From Micromonospora sp. HM5-17 (GTDB taxonomy: Bacteria; Actinomycetota; Actinomycetes; Mycobacteriales; Micromonosporaceae): DNA of 64,000 bases. The first letter of the stretch is position 1, and every line of letters starts with the position of its first letter. A model generated the notes under the pieces. The model had not been told where the DNA came from. It saw only the letters and a program-made list of their open reading frames with translations, and did no database searches. The position numbers and the translations under genes are program-made. Below are positions 59,200 through 64,000 of this stretch, piece after piece. The stretch spans positions 310,001 through 374,000 of the forward strand of contig NZ_RJWA01000001.1 of assembly GCF_003762835.1 (NCBI RefSeq), written 5' to 3'.

Positions 59200-60156
59200 T
59201 CAGCGGTGCGCCCGACTCGGGGCGAGGCGAATCGCCTCCACCTGGCCGTCCAGTCGCAGCGGGCCGGCCGCGTACGGGATCAGCAGCGTGTCGCCCCGCC
59301 GGACCGCCAGGTTGTCGTGCTCGCCGCTCAGGGTGCCGGCGCCGGCCACCACGACGAGGACGCTGAACCCCTGGTCCAGGCGGTCGCCGCCGTGTCGGCG
59401 TTCGGCGGTGAAGAACTCGTCCGCGGCCTCGGGCAGCAGCCGATTCACGCCGCGCAGCGTCTCGAGGCGGGCCGGCGACCACGCGCCGCGGTCGACACAC
59501 TGTAGGGCCAGGTCGTAGCCGAGGCCCAGGTGGCCCTCGGCCAGGCCGAAGCCCTCGTACTCCAGCAGCACCGAGAAGTCGGTCGGCTCCTGGACCTCGA
59601 CCAGCAGGATGCCGTCGCCGATCGCGTGGGGCAGGCCGGCCGGGCAGAGGATGGCGTCGCCGGCGGCGACCGGAATCCGGTTGGTGGCGGCGAGCATCTG
59701 CTCGATCTGCTGCCCGGCGACCCACGCGGCCAGCTCGTCGGCGTCCACGTCACGGGAGAACCCGAGGTGGACGTACGCGTCCGGCCTGGCGGACACGATC
59801 ACCCAGGCCTCGGTCTTGCCGTACGGCGAGGCCAGGTGGGCGGTGGCGAAGCGACGGTCCGGGTGTACGTGGAGCGGGAGCCGCTGCCCGGCGTCGAGGA
59901 GCTTCACCAGGATGCCCGGCTCGGTGCGGTCCGGCCCGAGCCAGTAGCGCGGCTCGGCGGCGATCGCCTCGGCCAGCAGGCGGCCGTCCCGCAGGGTGGA
60001 GAGGCCGGCCGGGGCCAGACCGAACCGGCTGGTCGTCGAGCCGACCCAGTCCTCGGGCCGGTCGGCCAGCGCCGGCAGGTTGCGGAACTCGGCGATGCGG
60101 CCCGCGCCGCGGTAGAAGGTCTCGGGTTGGTTGGCGGGTAGTACTTCGACGGTCAC
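59200..60156 (-). CDS. manA: Class I mannose-6-phosphate isomerase
   Basis: A 318-residue zinc enzyme that interconverts mannose 6-phosphate and fructose 6-phosphate. It has GILVKLLDAGQRLPLHVHPD with the zinc-binding His pair, GKTEAWVIVSARPDAYVHLG, and PVAAGDAILCPAGLPHAIG with another zinc ligand. The length fits the short Bacillus-like form. The GTG overlaps the kinase stop (GTGA) with GAGGGAG upstream. Last gene of the sugar operon, so it may act on a related ketose or aldose phosphate here. Confidence 0.88.
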   Translation of the reverse strand: MTVEVLPANQPETFYRGAGRIAEFRNLPALADRPEDWVGSTTSRFGLAPAGLSTLRDGRLLAEAIAAEPRYWLGPDRTEPGILVKLLDAGQRLPLHVHPDRRFATAHLASPYGKTEAWVIVSARPDAYVHLGFSRDVDADELAAWVAGQQIEQMLAATNRIPVAAGDAILCPAGLPHAIGDGILLVEVQEPTDFSVLLEYEGFGLAEGHLGLGYDLALQCVDRGAWSPARLETLRGVNRLLPEAADEFFTAERRHGGDRLDQGFSVLVVVAGAGTLSGEHDNLAVRRGDTLLIPYAAGPLRLDGQVEAIRLAPSRAHR

Positions 60157-61445
60157 GGATGCTCCCTCTGTGACGCGAGACCGGCGACACCTGGCGAGAC
60201 GACCGGCGGGCGCCGCGTGACCTGGCCCGGGACCGGTCGGTGTGGCGCGGCGGGGGAGGTCGACCGGGCGACGGCGGCGAGGAAGCCGCCGACGAAGGTG
60301 TCGCCGAGCCCGACCGTGGTGGGGTTGTCGACGTTGAGGGCGAAGCCGGGTACGCAGCGGACCGTGCCGCCCATCCGCTCCTCCAGCGCCGCCGCGAACG
60401 CGCGGGCCTCGGGCCGGCGCGGGCGCCGGCGCATGAGGTCGATGTCCCGGTCGGTGACGTCGTCGCCGTGGCTGTACCGGGTGGCGGCCATCAGGGTGCC
60501 GAGGTCGAGGGCGGCGGCGAGGTCACCGGCCCGCTCCCCGACCGCGGCCGACCAGAACCTGGTGTGCAGCACCAGGGTGGGTACGGGGATGAGCGCGTGC
60601 ACCGCGGTGAGCGCGCGCCGGACCTCGTCCACGGAGAGCAGGTCGACCGGGTGCCCCAGGTAGGTCTGCATCTCGTCCTCGTTCAGCCCGTACACGTCGA
60701 TCACGTCGAGGAGCGCGTCGCGGACCCGCTGGCTGAGGGCGGGCTCGTGGAACGCCGCGTCCTCGTAGTAGGTGACCGCCCCGGGTGGCAGGTGCCGCAT
60801 GTGCGCGCGGAGCGCGGCAAGCCGCTCGTCGAGCAGGCGTTCGTCGCGCATGGCGTTGAAGCCCGAGATCAGGAAGACGTCCGCGTCGCGCAACCGGGCG
60901 CCCAGGTCGTCGGCGAGCGCCATGCTGCTGTTGGCCGGATCGTTGACGTAGATCAGGCGGTTCGGGAGCGGCGCGGTGATGTCGAGGTCGCCGGTCCGGA
61001 CCCGCAGGCCGCGGTCGTACTGGACGATCAGGTGGGGGTAGTAGGTGTCCGTGTCGCCGCTGGAGACGTAGTCGCAGGTTGCCGGGAGCAACCGACGGAC
61101 GGTGTCGTTGACGCTGACCAGGTGCAGGGTGGACGGGACGCCCAGCCGGTCCAGCACGATCGCCGCCCGTACCGAGGTGCCGCCCAGGGTGGTGCGGTGG
61201 GGAAACCGGCGGGCGAAGGTCTCCAGCGCCGGGGCGGAGGCGACGAAGTGCTCGCCTCCTCCGCCCCGGGCGACGTACCCGAGGATCGACACCACGAGAT
61301 CGCGCTCGCTGGTCACCGCGCCCGGCGACGCCAGGTCCGCGGCGCCGACGGCGTAGTCGGCGGCGAGCTGTTGCAGGGCCGGGCCGGTGAGCTTCAGCTC
61401 GTAGTCGACGCACCCGCCCAGCCCGAGGACGACACGGGCGGCCAT
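60153..61445 (-). CDS. Sugar kinase of the ADP-dependent glucokinase/phosphofructokinase type
   Basis: A 430-residue ribokinase-fold kinase. It starts AARVVLGLGGCVDYELKLTG. It has YVNDPANSSMALADDLG, DVFLISGFNAMRDERLL, the VYGLNEDEMQTYLG Asn-Glu motif, LHTRFWSA and the catalytic TTVGLGDTFVGGFLAA (GxGD). The overall length and the ISGFN and NEDE blocks favour the ADP-dependent GK/PFK superfamily over the shorter PfkB group; nucleotide use is not proven. The start lies 1 base after the aldolase stop. It probably phosphorylates the imported sugar or its monophosphate. Confidence 0.62.
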   Translation of the reverse strand: MAARVVLGLGGCVDYELKLTGPALQQLAADYAVGAADLASPGAVTSERDLVVSILGYVARGGGGEHFVASAPALETFARRFPHRTTLGGTSVRAAIVLDRLGVPSTLHLVSVNDTVRRLLPATCDYVSSGDTDTYYPHLIVQYDRGLRVRTGDLDITAPLPNRLIYVNDPANSSMALADDLGARLRDADVFLISGFNAMRDERLLDERLAALRAHMRHLPPGAVTYYEDAAFHEPALSQRVRDALLDVIDVYGLNEDEMQTYLGHPVDLLSVDEVRRALTAVHALIPVPTLVLHTRFWSAAVGERAGDLAAALDLGTLMAATRYSHGDDVTDRDIDLMRRRPRRPEARAFAAALEERMGGTVRCVPGFALNVDNPTTVGLGDTFVGGFLAAVARSTSPAAPHRPVPGQVTRRPPVVSPGVAGLASQREHP

Positions 61446-61446
61446 C

Positions 61447-62307
61447 TCAGTAGAGCGCGGCCTTGCCGGTGCTGCCGAACAGGTCGATCTTCTGCGCGGC
61501 GACCTCCTTCATCGCCGCGACGCAGGGAGGCTGGATGCTGAGGGGTTCCCGCAGCTTCGGGTCGGCCAGCACCTCGCGCATCTTGTTGTGGTACGCGACC
61601 TTGATGTCGCTGGAGATATTGATCTTGTTGATGCCGAGCCGGGCCGCCTCGGCGATCTCCTCGTCGGGGTTGTTGGAGCCGCCGTGCAGCACGAGCGGGA
61701 TCCGTACCCGGTCCTTGATCTCCTTGAGCAGGTCGAGCTTCAGCTCCGGCTTGAGGTCCGGCGGGTAGATGCCGTGGTAGGTGCCGATCGCCACGGCGAG
61801 GCTGTCCACCCCGGTCTTCCGGACGAAGGTGGCGGCGTCGTCGGGGTCGGTGTAGATGATGCCCTCGGCGCCCTCCTCGGCCTCGCCGTCGGTGGCCCCG
61901 ATGGTGCCCAGCTCGGCCTCGACCGACAGGCCCACCGCGTGCGCGGTCTCGACGACCCGCTTCGACAGCGCGATGTTCTCCTCGAACGGCAGCATCGAGC
62001 CGTCGATCATCACGGACGTGAAGCCGATGCGGATCGCGGTCAGGATCTGCTCGTAGGTGGCGCCGTGGTCCCAGTGGATCGCGATGGGGACGCTGGAGCG
62101 GTTGGCCCGCTGGATCACCGCCGCGATCATGTCGGCGCCCACGTGCCGTACCTCGTCGGGGTGGATACCGAGAATCAGTGGCGCGTTCTTCTCCTCGCTG
62201 ATCTCCACGATTCCGTTGAACATGGCCCAGTCGCTGATGTTGAACGCGGGCACGGCGAAGTTGTGCTCGTTCGCGACGTCGAGAATCGCCTTGCCGGTCG
62301 TCAGCAT
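61447..62307 (-). CDS. Class II ketose-bisphosphate aldolase (GatY/Fba-like)
   Basis: A 286-residue zinc aldolase cleaving a ketose 1,6-bisphosphate to DHAP and an aldehyde. Motifs are AVPAFNISDWAMFNGIVEIS, the zinc site AIHWDHGATYEQILTAIRIG, VEAELGTIGATDGEAE, AVAIGTYHGIYPP and PLVLHGGSNNPDEEIAEA. Its length is like tagatose- and fructose-bisphosphate aldolases of the GatY/KbaY group. The AAGGAG before the ATG at 62307 is one of the best ribosome sites here. It is followed directly by the kinase gene. Confidence 0.88.
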   Translation of the reverse strand: MLTTGKAILDVANEHNFAVPAFNISDWAMFNGIVEISEEKNAPLILGIHPDEVRHVGADMIAAVIQRANRSSVPIAIHWDHGATYEQILTAIRIGFTSVMIDGSMLPFEENIALSKRVVETAHAVGLSVEAELGTIGATDGEAEEGAEGIIYTDPDDAATFVRKTGVDSLAVAIGTYHGIYPPDLKPELKLDLLKEIKDRVRIPLVLHGGSNNPDEEIAEAARLGINKINISSDIKVAYHNKMREVLADPKLREPLSIQPPCVAAMKEVAAQKIDLFGSTGKAALY

Positions 62308-62335
62308 GTTGGTGGTCTCCTTTTGGGATGGGATG

Positions 62336-63184
62336 TCAGGCCTTGACGGCGCCGGAGGCGAGGCCGCCGACGAACCGTCGTTGGAAGAGGAGGAAGAGGA
62401 GGAGCACGGGAATCGACCCGAGGATGCTCATCGCCATCATCTGGTTCCATTCGTACGAGTGTTGGCCCATGAGCAGTTGAATGCCGATGGGGACCGTGCG
62501 CATGTTGTCGGTACGGGTGAGGGTGAGCGCGAACAGGTACTCGTTCCACGAGATCATGAAGGTGTAGACCCCGACCGCGACCAGCCCGGGGACCGAGACG
62601 GGTACGAGGACGCGCCAGAGCGCGGTCCAGCCGTTGCCGCCGTCGACCTTGACGGACTCGTCCAGTTCGCGCGGCAGCGTGTTGAAGTACGCCGTGATCA
62701 TGATGATCGCGTACGGCAGGGTGAACACCATGTGGGTGAGGATCAGCCCCGGATAGGTGTTGTAGAGGCCGAGCGCGACGACGAGCCCGAAGTACGGAAT
62801 GACGAGCGTGATCGGCGGCACCGCCTGGACGCTGACGATCACGGCGTTGATGAGTCGCTGGAGTGGGAAGCGGAATCGGCTGAACGCGTACCCGGCCAGG
62901 GTCGCCACCACGAGCGTCAGAATGGTCACCGCGAGGGCGACGACGTAGCTGTTGACGAAGAACCGCAGTTGCGCGGTGTTGCCGAGGATTTCGCGGTAGG
63001 CGTCGAACGAGAAGTTCTCGGTGATCAGCTTCGGCGGTGTCGCGAAGACCTCGCCGTTGCTCTTGAACGAGGTGGAGAGCATCCACAGGACGGGGAGCCC
63101 GGCGAATGCCGCGCCGAGAACCAGTCCGGTGAGAACGCCGACCTTGGCGGCGGTCCGCCGTGCCCTGGAGGTGCGTCCGCGCAT
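62336..63184 (-). CDS. Carbohydrate ABC transporter permease (MalG/LacG type)
   Basis: A 282-residue inner permease with six membrane segments (first about residues 15-37). The EAA loop is ELDESVKVDGGNGWTALWRV followed by LVPVSVPGL near residues 185-215, which contacts the ATPase. The SWNEYLFALTLT motif is typical of CUT1 systems. Substrate unknown. It starts 1 base after the stop of the other permease. Neither the solute-binding protein nor an ATPase is in the window; the former is probably upstream, and MsiK-type ATPases are often shared. Confidence 0.92.
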   Translation of the reverse strand: MRGRTSRARRTAAKVGVLTGLVLGAAFAGLPVLWMLSTSFKSNGEVFATPPKLITENFSFDAYREILGNTAQLRFFVNSYVVALAVTILTLVVATLAGYAFSRFRFPLQRLINAVIVSVQAVPPITLVIPYFGLVVALGLYNTYPGLILTHMVFTLPYAIIMITAYFNTLPRELDESVKVDGGNGWTALWRVLVPVSVPGLVAVGVYTFMISWNEYLFALTLTRTDNMRTVPIGIQLLMGQHSYEWNQMMAMSILGSIPVLLLFLLFQRRFVGGLASGAVKA

Positions 63185-63185
63185 C

Positions 63186-64000
63186 TCACCGCTCCCTCTG
63201 CTGGCGGACGTAGAAGAAGGCCAGAATCATCGTGAGCAGGAGGACGATCACCGCGCTGGCGGAGGCGGTGGCGAACTCGTACTCGCTGAATGCCTGCTTG
63301 TAGGTGTAGGTGCTGAGCATTTCGGTGGCGTTCAGTGGCCCGCCGCCGGTCGTCATCCAGATCAGCGCGAACTGCTGCGAGGTCCAGATCAGGTCGAGCA
63401 CCGCCATGCTGACGATGACCGGACGCAACTGCGGGAGCGTCACGCTGAGGAACCGCTGGACCGGGTTCGCTCCGTCCACCGCGGCGGCCTCGTAGAGGTC
63501 GGCGGGGATGCCCTGGAGCGCGGCGAGCAGGCTGATCATGAAGAACGGGTAGCCGGACCAGATGTTGACGAACGTCAGGACCCAGAGCGCCTTGCCCGGG
63601 TCACCGAACCAGTTCACCCCGTCGTGGATGAGGCCCAGCGTGCCCAGCACGTAGTTCACCACGCCGGCCGGGTCGAGCAGGAGGCGCCAGATGACGGCGA
63701 TCACCGCGATCGTGAACAGCCAGGGCAGGATGTAGACGATCCGGAAGATGGCCTTGGTGACCCCGCTGAGCAGCGGCGTGTTGAGCATCATCGCGAAGGC
63801 CAGGCCGAGAACCAGGTGGGCGACCGTGCTGACCGTGATGAAGACGAACGTGTTCTTCAGCGCGGTCAGGAACTCCGGATCGGTCAGGACCCTGGTGTAG
63901 TTGGCGAACCCGACGAAGACCGGGTTCTCCTGCACGATCACGTTGTCCCGGAACGAGTAGCTGATCACCATGACGATGGGGACCACCATCAGGACCGCGA
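63186..64000 (-). CDS. Carbohydrate ABC transporter permease (MalF/LacF type), N-terminus outside window
   Basis: At least 267 residues of a CUT1 permease, open to the right edge. It has the large periplasmic loop (NVIVQENPVFVGFANYTRVL), membrane segments, and the EAA loop AAALQGIPADLYEAAAVDGA followed by NPVQRFLSVTLPQLRP. It ends TMILAFFYVRQQRER. It pairs with the next permease and belongs to the sugar operon. The first few residues and the promoter are missing. Confidence 0.92.
   Translation of the reverse strand, partial: AVLMVVPIVMVISYSFRDNVIVQENPVFVGFANYTRVLTDPEFLTALKNTFVFITVSTVAHLVLGLAFAMMLNTPLLSGVTKAIFRIVYILPWLFTIAVIAVIWRLLLDPAGVVNYVLGTLGLIHDGVNWFGDPGKALWVLTFVNIWSGYPFFMISLLAALQGIPADLYEAAAVDGANPVQRFLSVTLPQLRPVIVSMAVLDLIWTSQQFALIWMTTGGGPLNATEMLSTYTYKQAFSEYEFATASASAVIVLLLTMILAFFYVRQQRER

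Overview
The window is GC-rich DNA from an actinomycete, most likely a member of the Micromonosporaceae. It shows very high third-position GC, frequent GTG and TTG starts, start-stop overlaps and a mycothiol-dependent enzyme. Gene order matches two blocks that flank the origin in Mycobacterium tuberculosis. The left block (trxB, anti-sigma, sigM, pseudokinase/murJ, CCA-adding enzyme) corresponds to Rv3913-Rv3907. The middle block (ino1, padR, DUF5318, ponA, GT87, rpsF-ssb-rpsR-rplI-dnaB) corresponds to Rv0046c-Rv0058. The chromosome origin therefore probably lies a little to the left of the window. No rRNA, tRNA, CRISPR array, insertion sequence or prophage gene was seen.

Region 1 (1-20 kb) is mainly envelope and stress functions. 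It holds thioredoxin reductase with a SigR-like promoter, the sigM/anti-sigma pair, a membrane pseudokinase beside murJ, and the tRNA CCA-adding enzyme. It continues with an NfeD-flotillin pair, a secreted propeller-like protein, a SigE-type sigma factor with a PD40 membrane partner, and an MMPL exporter under a TetR regulator with two visible operators. Ogt, a zinc-less quinone-oxidoreductase-like enzyme and the padR-ino1 operon follow. Region 2 (20-37 kb) is the core block: ponA, two GT-C type membrane proteins, endonuclease IV, the S6-SSB-S18-L9 operon, a long low-complexity membrane protein, and dnaB. The dnaB gene is interrupted at its Walker A motif by a class-3-type intein.

Region 3 (37-50 kb) holds small accessory enzymes and a tightly overlapped operon of a GGDEF-EAL protein, a GT-C type membrane protein and two CrcB/FluC proteins. 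After an AT-richer 1-kb gap comes a molybdenum-cofactor operon (moaC-mog-moeA-moaE), then a PimE-like mannosyltransferase and a DoxX protein. Region 4 (50-64 kb) holds a GNAT enzyme, a standalone AAA ATPase, two tandem LppU-like secreted-domain proteins, a PHP-UvrD fusion and a zinc-ribbon membrane protein. It ends in a sugar operon: two ABC permeases, a class II aldolase, an ADP-dependent-type sugar kinase and a mannose-6-phosphate isomerase. That operon runs off the right edge.

The most notable observations are: the class-3 DnaB intein with a decayed endonuclease motif and two CxxC pairs; a main-operon S18 without cysteine or histidine; perfect and near-perfect DnaA boxes in two intergenic regions; the split murJ/pseudokinase arrangement; the PHP-helicase fusion; and the aldolase/ADP-type kinase/isomerase sugar operon.
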